Positions 33,101-45,881 of a stretch of DNA of 64,000 bases are shown piece by piece; the first letter of the stretch is position 1, and each line of letters opens with the position of its first letter. The notes below the pieces were generated by a model. That model ran no database searches and had not been told where the DNA came from. It was given only the letters and a program-made list of their open reading frames with translations. Source of the DNA: Siphonodentalium dalli (taxonomy: Eukaryota > Mollusca > Scaphopoda > Gadilida > Siphonodentaliidae); NCBI GenBank assembly GCA_032622095.1, contig CP136062.1, positions 195,245,887 through 195,309,886 of the forward strand, given 5' to 3'. The position numbers were made by a program, and so were the translations under genes.

Positions 33101-36100
33101 ACCAATTCTTACTCATCTTGAGAAAAGATGAACCCAGAACAAAACATATGCAACATGGTCCAACTATTTCTGCATAAACGGTAAACGGTGTGAATCACCA
33201 AACCTTGAAAAGTAACCATGCGACCGTGTCCTTGACCTTAACCTTAGCACATGCATATCGCCTTTTATATAGAGAGAGTCCATGCATCTCTCACCCCAAG
33301 CGCTTTATAATAGAGCATTTTCAATGATGATAATTTTTGTAGATTTCCGCGTTGCCTGTGCATGTGACACGAATGATGTTGTTGTTTATTTCGTAGCTTT
33401 CCACGATGCCTGTGTGACACGAATGGTGTGGTTGTTGATTTTGGATATTTCCACGATGCCTGTGTGACACGAATGATGTGGTTGTTGATTTTGTAGATCC
33501 GCGCGATCCCTGTGTGACACGAATGGTGTGGTTGTTGATTTTGTATATTCCCACGATGCCTGTGTGACACGAATGATGTGGTTGTTGATTTTGTAGATTT
33601 CGCGATACCTGTGTGGCACGAATGATGTTGTTGTTTATTTCGTAGCTTTCCACGATGCCCGTGTGACACGAATGGTGTGGTTGTTGATTTTGTAGATTCC
33701 GCGCGATGCCTGTGTGACACGAATGGTGTGGTTGTTGATTTTGTATATTCCCACGATGCCTGTGTGACACGAATGATGTGGTTGTTAATTTTGTAGATTT
33801 CCGCGCGATGCCTGTGTGACACGAATGGTGTGGTTGTTGATTTTGTATATTTCCACGATGCATGCCTGTGTGACACGGATGATGTGGTTGTTAATTTTGT
33901 AGATTTCCGCGCGATGCCTGTGTGACACGAATGGTGTGGTTGTTGATTTTGTATATTTCCACGATGCCTGTGTGACACGAATGATGTGGTTGTTAATTTT
34001 GTACGATTTCCGCGCGATGCCTGCATGTGTGACACGAATGATGGTGGTTGTTGATTTTGTAGATTTCGTGATACCTGTGTAACACGAATGAAGGTGGTTG
34101 TTGATTTTGTAGATTTCGCGATACCTGTGTGACACGAATGGTGTGGTTGTTGATTTTGTAGATTTCCACGATGCCTGTGTGACACGAATAATGTGGTTGT
34201 TAATTTTGTATATTTCCGCGCGATGCCTGTGGGACACGAATGATGTGGTTGTTGATTTTGTATATTTCCGCGCGATACCTGTGTGACACGAATGATGTGG
34301 TTGTTGATTTTGTATATTCCCGCGCGATGCCTGTGTGACACGAATGATGTGGTTGTTGATTTTGTAGACTTCCGCGCGATGCCTGTGTGACACGAATGAT
34401 GTGGTTGTTGATTTTGTAGATTTCCGCGCGATGCCTGTTTGACACGAATGATGTGGTTGTTGATTTTGTAGATTTCCGCGCGATGCATGTGTGACACGAA
34501 TGATGTGGATGTTGATTTTGTAGATTTCCTTGAAGGTCAAGGTCAGGTCGGAGTCACTATTTGACCCGTCCAAAATACTCCCCGGACTAAAACACCCGTA
34601 GGTATCAAATTTCGTCGAAATCCGTCCAGCAGTTTCCCAGCCATAGCTAACAGACAAACAAACAGACAGACAGAAGTCCCAAACTATATATTAGACCAAC
34701 ACCAATTCTTACTCATCTTGAGAAAAGATGAACCCAGAACAAAACATATGCAACATGGTCCAACTATTTCTGCATAAACGGTGTGAATCACCAAACCTTG
34801 AAAAGTAACCATGCGACCGTGTCCTTGACCTTAACCTTAGCACATGCAGATCGCCTTTTATATAGAGAGAGTCCATGCATCTCTCACCCCAAGCGCTTTA
34901 TAATAGAGCATTTTCAATGATGATAATTTTTGTAGATTTCCGCGTTGCCTGTGCATGTGACACGAATGATGTTGTTGTTTATTTCGTAGCTTTCCACGAT
35001 GCCTGTGTGACACGAATGGTGTGGTTGTTGATTTTGGATATTTCCACGATGCCTGTGTGACACGAATGATGTGGTTGTTGATTTTGTAGATCCGCGCGAT
35101 CCCTGTGTGACACGAATGGTGTGGTTGTTGATTTTGTATATTCCCACGATGCCTGTGTGACACGAATGATGTGGTTGTTGATTTTGTAGATTTCGCGATA
35201 CCTGTGTGGCACGAATGATGTTGTTGTTTATTTCGTAGCTTTCCACGATGCCTGTGTGACACGAATGGTGTGGTTGTTGATTTTGTAGATTCCGCGCGAT
35301 GCCTGTGTGACACGAATGGTGTGGTTGTTGATTTTGTATATTCCCACGATGCCTGTGTGACACGAATGATGTGGTTGTTAATTTTGTAGATTTCCGCGCG
35401 ATGCCTGTGTGACACGAATGGTGTGGTTGTTGATTTTGTATATTTCCACGATGCATGCCTGTGTGACACGGATGATGTGGTTGTTAATTTTGTAGATTTC
35501 CGCGCGATGCCTGTGTGACACGAATGGTGTGGTTGTTGATTTTGTATATTTCCACGATGCCTGTGTGACACGAATGATGTGGTTGTTAATTTTGTATGAT
35601 TTCCGCGCGATGCCTGCATGTGTGACACGAATGATGGTGGTTGTTGATTTTGTAGATTTCGTGATACCTGTGTGACACGAATGAAGGTGGTTGTTGATTT
35701 TGTAGATTTCGCGATACCTGTGTGACACGAATGGTGTGGTTGTTGATTTTGTAGATTTCCACGATGCCTGTGTGACACGAATAATGTGGTTGTTAATTTT
35801 GTATATTTCCGCGCGATGCCTGTGGGACACGAATGATGTGGTTGTTGATTTTGTATATTTCCGCGCGATACCTGTGTGACACGAATGATGTGGTTGTTGA
35901 TTTTGTATATTTCCGCGCGATGCCTGTGTGACACGAATGATGTGGTTGTTGATTTTGTAGATTTCCGCGCGATGCCTGTGTGACACGAATGATGTGGTTG
36001 TTGATTTTGTAGATTTCCGCGCGATGCCTGTTTGACACGAATGATGTGGTTGTTGATTTTGTAGATTTCCGCGCGATGCATGTGTGACACGAATGATGTG

Positions 36101-36110
36101 GTTGTTGATT
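32927..36110. repeat. 1.6-kb tandem segmental duplication
   Basis: 32927-34522 is repeated at about 34531-36115 (offset 1593-1604 because of small indels, such as one fewer AAAC and a missing 'acggtaa'). Both copies include the LINE-like tail, a unique spacer and the minisatellite. Divergence is around one change per hundred bases or less by eye, so the event is recent. Confidence 0.9.
33318..34527. repeat. Minisatellite block 1, unit about 49-52 bp
   Basis: Unit begins 'gatgtggttgttgattttgt' and ends 'gatgcctgtgtgacacgaat', with interchangeable middles (agatttccgcgc, tatttccac, agatttc). About 24 units. Deletions of the CGCG dinucleotides make most of the length classes. Confidence 0.93.
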
Positions 36111-36458
36111 TTGTAGATTTCCACGATGTCTGTGTGACACGAATGATGTGATTGTTGAATTTGTAGATTTCGGCGCGATGCATGCCTGTGCCATGATGTG
36201 ACACGAATGGTGTTGTTGTTGATTTTGTATAGATTTACACGATGCCTGTGACACGAATGATGTGGTTGTTGATTTTGTATATTTCCGCGCAATGCCTGTG
36301 TGACACGGATGATGTGGTTGTTGATTTTTTAGATTTCCGCGCGATGCATGTGTGACACGAATGATGTGGTTGTTGATTTTGTAGATTTCCGCGCGATGCA
36401 TGTGTGACACGAATGATGTGGTTGTTGATTTTTTAGATTTCCGCGCGATGCCTGCGTG
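34911..36458. repeat. Minisatellite block 2, unit about 49-52 bp
   Basis: Copy of block 1 plus about seven further units at its right end (36100-36458), so the array either grew after duplication or block 1 was cut at 34527, where it is joined to 'cttgaaggtcaaggtcagg'. Confidence 0.93.
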
Positions 36459-36879
36459 ATCATGGATCTTTGACGTCATCATCTGCATGTACATAAACTA
36501 CATATTTGCAGAGGCGTTGTAAGCATTTGGTTGATATATGGAATGTTTTATGGCGTAATTCACGAGTAAATCGTGTCTACATCTCTGCTCCACTCGACAC
36601 ATGGTTTTGTAGTTAACTATCTGCGTGTAATCTAAGTACAAACATGATATATTGAAGTTGCGATTATGATATTTTAATAATGTTTATCTATAACAATCAT
36701 CACAACACGATGATGAGAAAACCACTAGACATTGACTACCTGCCTGATAGCAGGGTATATCTATAACAAGCTTATATTGGCACCATTCCCATAGCTATCG
36801 CCATGTTACGTCATTCGACCCAGATGCGTGGAATGTAATAACAACCTGCAGCTTATAAAAAAGCCAAATGCGTCCGAAC

Positions 36880-37115
36880 CTGGAATTTTGATTTATTCTG
36901 CAGTCTTCTCCTAGACTTTAGCACCTCTGCACATGTGCTCTTTTATAATGATTAGCAGCAGTGTGATAATATACCCTATGTTCCTTATATCCATGTCATG
37001 ATCATCTTCAACTTACCGCAGGCGCCAAAGCATCGCATATCATATAAATTTGTCAAGATGCCACGACGGCGCTCCGTATGCATCAACTGCTATTGCAAGT
37101 GCATCTCCCTTTATA
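36880..37115. repeat. Dispersed repeat, copy 1 (partner 39095-39330)
   Basis: 'tcttctcctagactttagcacctctg' through 'aattaccgcaggcgccaaagca' to 'tttgtcaagatgccac' is shared with 39098-39250 at roughly 80% identity by eye. No conserved open frame between the two. Confidence 0.7.
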
Positions 37116-37544
37116 GCATGGCTGCATATTACTTTTACTTTTAATAAACATATTTTATTTGTAATATAATACAAAGTGGATTGAGGCACATGTTACATTG
37201 ACTGATCATGATGCACCGAACTATAAACCTTGCCACCATTCTGCTTTGCATGCATGGGTGTCATCATGTGAGGGCACGTTACAGGGCGATGCCGATGCGT
37301 CGTGGTATTTCAGATACGAGCCAGGGACGACTCTATGTATACACGTTACAGAAATCAATGCCCCCACCGTCGGTATATATACCGTATTACAAACAATTAA
37401 CATATTACATATTTTAACAAAGTGACTATAAAGTAACTTATTTACAGCTGTGATGGTGAAATAATGATTACTGGTTTAAAATTGTAACAAATCATTAAAG
37501 AAATGACGATGTGATGCGGTGGGAGGTTCCAATGTCGATTGTGC

Positions 37545-37665
37545 TTAAGGTCAATTCACACCGCGGGCGCGAGCGCGCGATTTTTACGGTCGTTTTCTGT
37601 CGTCCGTAGCGGTTCAAAGCGCGCGATTTTTATATTCACACCGAAAGCGACTGAATCGGGCCGGT
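37545..37665. repeat. GC-rich 'ttcacaccg...agcgcgcgatttt' repeat
   Basis: 'gcgcgcgatttttayrttcacacc' occurs twice within 90 bp. 'Ttcacaccg' ends are common in MITEs that imitate TTCACACC termini, but a matching right end was not found. Confidence 0.45.
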
Positions 37666-39094
37666 TGTCTGTTTTAAAGATGGGGACAACATTAGCCTTT
37701 TCCAATATATATAAACATATGGAAATTTTATGCTATCGAGTAGTGTTCGGTCCGAATATTCGAACATGCCATATCTGTGCATGGTTAGTATTTAGCAGCT
37801 TCGTCCTGAAATAAAAGTAATTTTCACACAGCGATAGCAGAATATATATAGGATATATAGCACAGTAGCAATGTTATAATTATATCGTTTCTGGTTATCT
37901 CTGCGAACTCAATTGGTCTCTGGTTTGACGAATGACGAATTCCGACTAATGCTGATACGTTTCGTCGAATGTATCGAGTGTAGAAAGACTATTATAGATA
38001 TGATTCAAACGTCCTGGTATTACATGCTTTATGAATGTTGCATATCGATCGGTGGGATACACGGTCATATAAGGTCTCATAGAATTGCAAATGCAAAGAT
38101 GGCTTCAGGTCATACAAATCTGACATTTGGGATCATTTTACTCTCGACAAGCCAAACTTGCAAAATCACTTGCAGGGCCAATCCCAACCATGTTCTTAAG
38201 TATTGTGGAACAACTACTAATCTGTGGAATCATAAAGTAAGCATGAGACCATACTCGGGACGAAAATGAACGATGTTGTAATACACCTGTATGTATTATA
38301 ACTGGTGGAATAACCTTCATTTGGAATATATAGCCATTTACTTATGTTGGGGTATATAGCTTAATGAGCTATAAAAGCAAACCATTATGGTGCAGTTATG
38401 GACTTATTTCTTTAACATGCGGTATGGAGGATCTTGTATTTTTACATTGTCCCAAATATTCGAATATTATTCGAATATTCGCTCGTCGAGTTGGCCGAAT
38501 ATTCAAATGTCAAAATTGTCGGTCGTTCGATATGAGTATTTAGCAGCAATTGTGTCTCGTAGTTGGAGATAGGACATGCATGTGTTTGACATGTTCAACG
38601 TTGGCGCCTGGCAGTCACACTTTGCACAACTGTGTAACAGGCAGTGTTTCGGAACAGGTTATAAAACCTCTGATATATACAAAACATCCAAACAACATGA
38701 AAGATCATAACTACACAAATATATATGACAATTGAAAGTACAAGTGTGTGATGGTGCAAGACGGTGAGACTGTGATGAAGTTCCATGGTATATTGGCATG
38801 TGCTTTTTTTCGAGATGGGGATGACAGACAGGATGCACTGGGGTCCTGATAGCTCTGTTTGTTTTGACTACAAAATAGCTGTGAGATTCCGTGGTCTATA
38901 TATAATAGTTGCTCCCTCAGATCCGGACCGAATGATATAAAGGTTTATACCTGGTATATATTCCTAATAACACGTACAAGTTATGCATGTATGTATCCCC
39001 GTACCAGAGGCTTAAACAAAATTGACTAGGTGCATGGTCTCCTGTGGGGGGCGGTCGGGCTTACAATTACCAACAACACTCCCCTATATTTCCG

Positions 39095-39330
39095 CGGTCT
39101 TCTCCCAGACTTTAGCACCTCTGTTCTTTAATGATTATCAACAGTGTGAGAACAATTATAGCACATTCTTCTTATATCAATGTCGTCTTCAATTTACCGC
39201 AGGCGCCAAAGCACCCCATCTCACGATCTCAATTTGTCAAGATGCCACAGAGGAGTTCCGTCGCAAAGTTCATTTACTGTTTTTATCAAGTGTGTAGATG
39301 CATCCATGCGCTGCCGCTGCATGTCTATAA
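39095..39330. repeat. Dispersed repeat, copy 2 (partner 36880-37115)
   Basis: See the partner. Overlapping short open frames here are not conserved in copy 1. Confidence 0.7.
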
Positions 39331-39579
39331 TCCCAGTTAGCATGTCTGTACATCCGCGCACATGCTGCATATCTTGGCATTCCCCGTTTTGTTTGCACCT
39401 GCTCTATATGCTCATTATGCTCATGTATAATATAAATGTTTGACTTCGATATGCACGATCTGCCATGCGTGTTCGCGTTTTTGCTGACCGATGTTTGCTA
39501 TGTAAATACCTATATTCCTCTCGTGGTCTTGCATGATACAGTTGTTTATAGCCACTTGGCGGTTTTTCGCTTCAAAACA

Positions 39580-39990
39580 CACCTAATAATATTCGCTTTT
39601 GATGTTTTTCCCCGGTATCGAAATAGGTCGATAAATACTTGAACTGCCTTTCTACGAGCATTATATGTCACAGAAAGACGCATGGAAGTAATATAACATA
39701 CAACTTTGAACACGATGTTTTAATCCCAAACAAAAATAAAACAGCCATTTGCACGGCATGGAAAAGAAAAGAGCGTTCCGTGTTAATCTATTTCCGATTT
39801 GGTAGAAATATAGAGCGTTTATTTCACTTCTGTGCGAAAAATTTAAAACAGCTAGAAAGTGACTGTGACCATGCTAAGTATTTTACAGAGACATGAAGCC
39901 GGTATATCAATATTTCGTGTATATATATGTAAACTTATACATATATATATAATTTGGAAGCTCGAATGAGCCATGTCCGTTTAAAAATAT
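39580..39990 (+). repeat. Dispersed repeat (partner 60825-61130)
   Basis: 'aacagccatttgcacggcatgga' and 'agagcgttccgtgttaatctat' blocks match 60965-61025. The end block 'gaagctcgaatgagccatgtcc' recurs at 61633 and, diverged, at 47568. Confidence 0.7.
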
Positions 39991-40676
39991 GTCGTCTCAA
40001 TAAATGTGCAACAAATAAACATATATTGGACATTTTTTTCTTTCTTTGTGTTAAATCACAGGTCCTATGACAAATATTAGTCACCGCACTCAGACATTTT
40101 GTAGAGTGCTATGTGGTTAGTTTGTAGCAGGAATCTGCATGCGTACAGACGAACACGTGTTTTATTTATGGAGTGTGGTTAAACATAGGGTTAACTATAC
40201 CACATTCCACATTATATAATGAACATTTGGAATATCATCACTGTGAATAATTCTATCTCGAACTACTTCCACGTGAGAAAACAATTATTCCACAGTGGCA
40301 CAATAGCGTAATCTGCTATCCATATAACCGGGTCATGCGCCATAGAGAGTCTGAACCATTAGCTTAAAGACCTACAAAACTGGAGGCTGGCATCTGCTAG
40401 CTATTGCGGCCAGTTCTGCCCCGCCAGTCAAAACAATGGATTGAAGAACAAAAATGCTATAATGAGTCTATATATGTATCAAGAAGTACAATGCTATCAA
40501 CAATTCCGGTTAAAGTGACTTGCAGACTGATTCTGGGTCAGTGCTATAAAATATCTATACATGTAAATAACAAGGCGGTAAATATGCAAGTCAGTGGTTT
40601 ATAATCATATATATATAGGCCGCTTCTATTAACCCTTCCTTTGCTGGAGCTTCTTGGAATTTTCCGAAACCCTGTG

Positions 40677-40742
40677 CCAATGCATTATCTTATATATGCG
40701 AGTCTCCCATATGAAACCACACATATATAAGATAAGGTATTA
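40677..40742. repeat. Decayed 67-bp hairpin module
   Basis: 'ccaatgcattatcttatatatgcgag' left arm is nearly intact; centre and right arm (tatataagataaggtatt) are diverged. Preceded by 'ccctgtg', as in intact copies. An isolated half-arm is also seen at 25678-25705. Confidence 0.7.
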
Positions 40743-41042
40743 ACCTAACAATATTTACCTTTACCTTGTAAGCCAGATAATTCACTGCCGCATGATCTAT
40801 AAAGGACCACACCGGTGTAGCCTTTCTGGTCATTCGACATCTGAGGTCAACGGGACCTATCTGATAAAATTCCCTGGATCAAATTGTCCATATGTACAAA
40901 TTTTCAGCTCATATGGTTCAGCCGTTCCTGCATAAACAATCAGTAAACGGAAACCAGTTTTATTTCGACACCGCGTGTCGCTAGTATTCCCTCGTGTGAC
41001 GTCACATGATGGAAGATTAAGTAAAGGATAATGTTCGAAGCA

Positions 41043-41104
41043 GAGGGAATTCGGTAAAAGAATAGACGAGGGCTTGCCCGAGTCTATTCTTTACCGAATT
41101 CCCG
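41043..41104. repeat. Near-perfect hairpin GGGAATTCGGTAAAAGAATAG
   Basis: Arms of about 22 bp around CGAGGGCTTGCCCGAG. Similar to the hairpin at the right edge of the window in having a self-complementary GC centre flanked by CTCG. Confidence 0.75.
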
Positions 41105-41469
41105 ACGCTGAGAATATTATCTGACTTAAAACCCACTCATTGAATTGTCGTTGGAGCCAACTATCAATTGTGTCTGGCCCAAAGCTCTGCCTTGATTACC
41201 TGAGTACACGCCCACAGTTCAGCACGGACAGTTTGTGATGTCCACGATGAAAAGCAACACATTTCAATTATTATTTAATTCGAATTAGGACTCGCCAGTT
41301 GAGGGACGTTTCTTCCAAAGTTTGTCGTTGCGCTTTGGATTCGGACAGTGTATGTGAGCAATATCTTACTATATTTCTTTCTTGATTTAAAGATGCCCCA
41401 TCTAATTCGACATCAAATACGTTAACATTCCATAATAATTTATCAGGCTCCCGTACCCCCGTATATATC

Positions 41470-41870
41470 ATTTCCCATATGTTCAAACCCTGGGAGCCTT
41501 TTCTATTATCTTCTGATGGGGTTGAAGATTGAACAAACCATGCAGGGAATATATTTCTGTGTTAATACTTGTTCCTTGAATATAAATTCCCAGCTCGAGG
41601 TTGCAAGATTTGTGTAGCTTTGTGAGCCAACATCAATGAAATTCCAACTTTCCAAGCGACGCATAGTACGTACAATCGATTAATTAAATTAAAGTCCCTC
41701 AAACCATGCAAACTCGAGTTAGGACCTTTACCTGCTATAAAATACAATGTTACTACGGAACAGTTATAACCGAGCATTATGTTAACTGCATTTTTTTTCA
41801 ATGTTATAAAACTTCCCTGTCAGAGCAACAGAAAGTTATCATGTTTTGAACTAGTGGAGTATGATATCTT
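41470..41870. mobile_element. MITE with 'ttcaaacccTGGGA' ends (partner 50384-50790)
   Basis: 'ttcaaaccctgggagcc' near the left and 'cagaaagttatcatgttttgaactagtggagtatgat' at the right; the same order and spacing of 'cttgttcctyraat', 'cagctcgag.ttgca', 'ctcgagttrggacctt' and 'acttccctgtca' as at 50384-50790. Confidence 0.65.
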
Positions 41871-42249
41871 GGCGAAGCCAGAGTAGATATGCATGACATG
41901 TCTATACACATGGGTATACGCTATTCTGTTTCAATTTGATACTGGAAATGTTATATTTTTTCTGTGCTTCCCCATTGTATTAAAAATAACCATGTGAGCA
42001 CTTTCTCGTTCAATAAGTAACGTATAGTTAAAATCTGTGTTAAACGGTTTTGTCTTTATTTGACCGACTTAGGGACGTATTTAGATGTTATCTATATGTG
42101 TTTTAGCCTGTCTGCGGACTTTTCTAAATAGTCCAAAGAGCTGTTGGTGTTTTTGTATCAAAGTTTGAAGAAATTTTATTTTATTTTTTGGCGTGGCAAT
42201 ATAAAATCAAAATCGCTAAATATTTGTGAGTTTTAATTAGCTCAGCAAA

Positions 42250-42681
42250 TTAAAGGTACTCAATCCGATTAAGCACCCCTAAATTACTATTTCTGTGACT
42301 TCAGGGGTAAACAAAATATTTGATTCGAGTCGAGGAACCCATCCATCAAAGCTCAGAGTTATTAGATATTAATTTTTAAAGTTTGCAATTATTGCCCCTA
42401 AGTTTGTAATTTTCTCGAGATGTATAATTTTCACAGAAACACTTATTCAAACAGGCGAAGCTGGATAACTCTAAAATCAAGTGTATTAATAACGCAATGA
42501 GACCATCCTTTTGACGGCGTGTTTCTGGGCCAGAAACAATAGAAATAACAAAACATCAAAAAACAATCTGATCACTATGAGCGTTGATAGATAGGTTACT
42601 CGTCTCGAATCAATTATTTTTTATCCCCGAAGCCAAATAAATAGTAATGTATAAGGGCCTGATCTGATCGAGTACCTTTAA
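42250..42681. mobile_element. MITE, TIR TTAAAGGTACTCRATC
   Basis: Left TTAAAGGTACTCAATCCGATTAAG and right (complement) TTAAAGGTACTCGATCAGATCAGG; the inverted similarity extends about 110 bp inward on both sides through 'ttactatt...gattcgag.cgag'. 432 bp, no coding capacity. Confidence 0.87.
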
Positions 42682-42784
42682 GTGTTCCGATATTTAATGC
42701 AGCTTGCCGACACGCTATATTGACTCAACTTACATGATTGGGGGAGGAGCCACTCTATGACGTCCCTCAGCCGATTTAATCCCT

Positions 42785-42870
42785 CGTGTATTCGTAAAAA
42801 ATAATGCCGGGCATTCTTAAAAAATAATGCCCACGGGCATTCTTAAAAAAGAATGACTGTTGGCGTTAAA
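42785..42870. repeat. Short tandem 'gggcattcttaaaaaataatgcc' units
   Basis: Three units of about 25 bp, each partly self-complementary (gggcat/atgccc). Confidence 0.7.
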
Positions 42871-44059
42871 ATAATGTTAATGCGATCAAAACGCTTGAGC
42901 GTTCTGCCAGATAAGAGCCCTGTCCGGACAAAGGGATAACACGCCGGTGGGTTTTAACTATTCAGATTGCATAGTGGAATATTCAATCGCATGATTCGGC
43001 ATAACTTCAGTTACGGACGACCTATCACAAAAATCTCTTTTCGGCAATATGTTCAATGGATTAGCGCGCTAATAACTGTGGTTCTGTCTATTTGCCGTCT
43101 TGTAAATTACACGTGTTTAGTTTTATAGTATTTGCCCCTGGACGTTATAGATCGATTTAACTTACTATTTAGTATAATTATACTGGTGGTCTAGCTATAA
43201 TAATGATTGTACGGTGCATGTTGGATACTAAATTTAAGACATGTGTTGGCGTCAGATATATATGTATGTATCCGCATAACCCATGACGTAATGAACGCAT
43301 ATACTCCCTTGAGTGGAAAACAAACAGTCTCTCTCTTTCAATGTACGTGGATGAATGTGCCAAATTACTCCCACCACCTTCATTATAGAGCAATCATGCG
43401 ATGGATAATTGCGTACACATGTGATAACCTTGTGTCGACATTAAAGAGGAAGATATCGCGATGAGGTAGATAACCTCATCTTTATTAAACATTACCCATC
43501 GGGGTGCAATCAGCCTTGATACCCTCGAATTAACGCAAAACATCCATAACGCGGAATTAGCCATTAGTTTTTGCAGTTCTATATTCTGCTATCTTGGGCC
43601 CAGTATATATCACACAGTCGAACTAATTCGCGACCTCTCACTACAAATGGAAGCCGATATCAGGGTTCAACATATTATCTCAGAGCAAGCTGACTTTTTT
43701 TGACGAAATATAAACATCAAGTTGTCCTTACCTTTTGAAATAAAATGATCATGGTAAGGAATATATCAACACTTGCATATATAACTTGTAGATTGTACGT
43801 TTACCCATACCTCAGTCTCTTTAACAACCAGACGACAATCTTATCGGATTTACAACTCTGGAATTGCGCTTCAGATCTGATTTATGTATTGGTGTAATTC
43901 TTTGCATTCCATTGGCCATGTCTCAGAATGCGCGCTATTTCATTGGTTGGTTCACTGCAAGGCGGAATCCAGCTTCTTTATATGTTTAACCCATATATTG
44001 GCGATAGTGATTAGCTATTTTCAGCTTGGGCGCTAAAATCCATAACATTATCAGTTAGC

Positions 44060-44160
44060 TTCGACAACATCGGGGGCGCATGGAGATTTAATACCTGGAT
44101 GTCGGATTTTAACCATCTACAGGTATTCAATCTCCATGTACCCCATGATGTTGCCGGAGA
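44060..44160. repeat. Hairpin, arms about 42 bp
   Basis: 'cgacaacatcgggggcgcatggagatttaatacctg' and the complement of 'caggtattcaatctccatgtaccccatgatgttgcc' match with about seven mismatches. Confidence 0.7.
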
Positions 44161-44653
44161 TAACGGTTTTGTCCTGACAACAATAGCCATGTCTCCTTAA
44201 ATTAAGTGTTCTTCGATTAAATCACGCCAATAAGAATAATTCAGTAACATAGCGCCTCGTAAAAATAATCCACCGCATCTCACTCGAGGAGAAACCCGAA
44301 TACGCTACTCAGAATAGTTATCTATTTGTCTATCTCATCGCGATCTAGGAGATAACATCTTCGAGTTTTTATCAGTCAACGATATTTTTACTGATTAGTT
44401 GTTCGCATCTTGTTGTTTATTATAACTTCTACTGAATACTACGATCCTCACAAACATTTATTACTCCGCGAATGAGCTCAATACCATATCTGAAAACGAT
44501 TGATTAATTGCGTCATCTTGGGAAAGCCTGGTCGTCCTATAAATAGCATCTTGATAGGAACTTGAGATCGCATATCATTCATAAATGATCACTGCAGTTT
44601 TGTAAATACAAATGGGATAGCTGTCTCAGAAAATGTATTGCTCAAGCTACGCT

Positions 44654-45881
44654 AAGGGCGCGTTCACATGACGGGCAAGAAAATATCAGGTATGCCCCAG
44701 GTGACTTGCTTGACCAATGAAATAAATAATACCGGAAAATATCCGACGAAGACAGCGGGCTGATATTTTATCGCCCGTTGGTGACATGTGTTCACCTTGA
44801 TTGGTGGCCATTGGTATCCGTTAACTAATCTCTATAAGGGACACGGTGGTAACCGTTCATGCACTCGAGTTATGATCCATCAATAGTATCGCCTGTTTCA
44901 ACAATTGACTTCGTAATTCCATTGTGGATTGTTTGACATAATCGCTGAGCTATTACATGGATATGTGTGTGTGGACATATATCTTTTGATGGTTTCCGCT
45001 GACGGAGGATGCCCATGGATTTCCAACTGCACCCCCCCCCCCTCTTGAACCAGGCCAAAAACCCCAAGATTTCACATAATTTAATTTGCACACCTCTTTG
45101 AATTTCCCATCTGATACCTCACATGCCTTGAATTTTGACTGGACACCGGGGAGGGAGGGGCCTAGATGAAATTCCAAACCAATATTTTGACCAAAGTAGG
45201 AAGAAATGCAAATGTTGGTCTAAACCCACTAATTCCACATACATTAATGGTTGAAATATCAGACTACACGAACAATTTCAAACCATTGTTGGTATGAAAT
45301 TTCAACTAATATTGTTTCCAACTGATGATAACTTTGACCATAGTTGGCGGGGGTCTCATGTCTCCGCATGTACACATGTAAGTTCGGTAACGTAATGTAC
45401 ATCACAGCCCCATGAACCAAGCAACAATATCCTGAAAACTGCATATGGGGTCTCAATGGGGTGGGGTCATCCGATTTGCCACAAAACGATAACAACATTT
45501 GTCACCCCACATATGCATGCACTATGAAATTATAACATTTCCAAATTTCCAAATAACGTGACCACTTTCTCATTATGCAGAAGGTCTTTATTCATGAGAT
45601 CAGCAACGTTGCTACATGTCGTGGGTGCCTAATCCCACCCGACTTCGGTAATACATGTCAACAGTTGGAAATTTCACAAAGCTATGAATTCCCAAAATGG
45701 ATTATAGGTTATTTACCGGACGCAATTCACTTGAACCAGAATGACTAACACTGTTCTGATTGAGCTCAATCAACGCCGTCTAAAACGCCGCGCTCTCACG
45801 GGCGTAATCTTTGCAGCAAGAAAATATCAGTGTGCAATTTTACCAGATATTTTCTTGCAGCTTCATGTGTACGCGCCCTAA
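44654..45881. mobile_element. 1.2-kb element, TIR TAGGGCGCGTWCACATGA
   Basis: Left TAAGGGCGCGTTCACATGACGG...AAGAAAATATCAGG and complement of right TTTAGGGCGCGTACACATGAAG..AAGAAAATATCTGG match for about 40 bp. The right end also has an inner hairpin (gcaagaaaatatc/gatattttcttgc). A relative of the 4442-4905 'ttggaaattt' family seems nested at 45000-45190. No transposase frame. Confidence 0.75.

Noticed and set aside
33318-36458. CRISPR-like array
   Set aside because: Units are contiguous with no unique spacers, the genome is eukaryotic, and there are no cas genes.
33265-36494. Long minus-strand open frames (410, 448, 304, 290 and 233 codons) across the minisatellite
   Set aside because: They overlap in several frames at once and simply translate a stop-free 49-52-bp repeat; no start context, domain or flanking exon.
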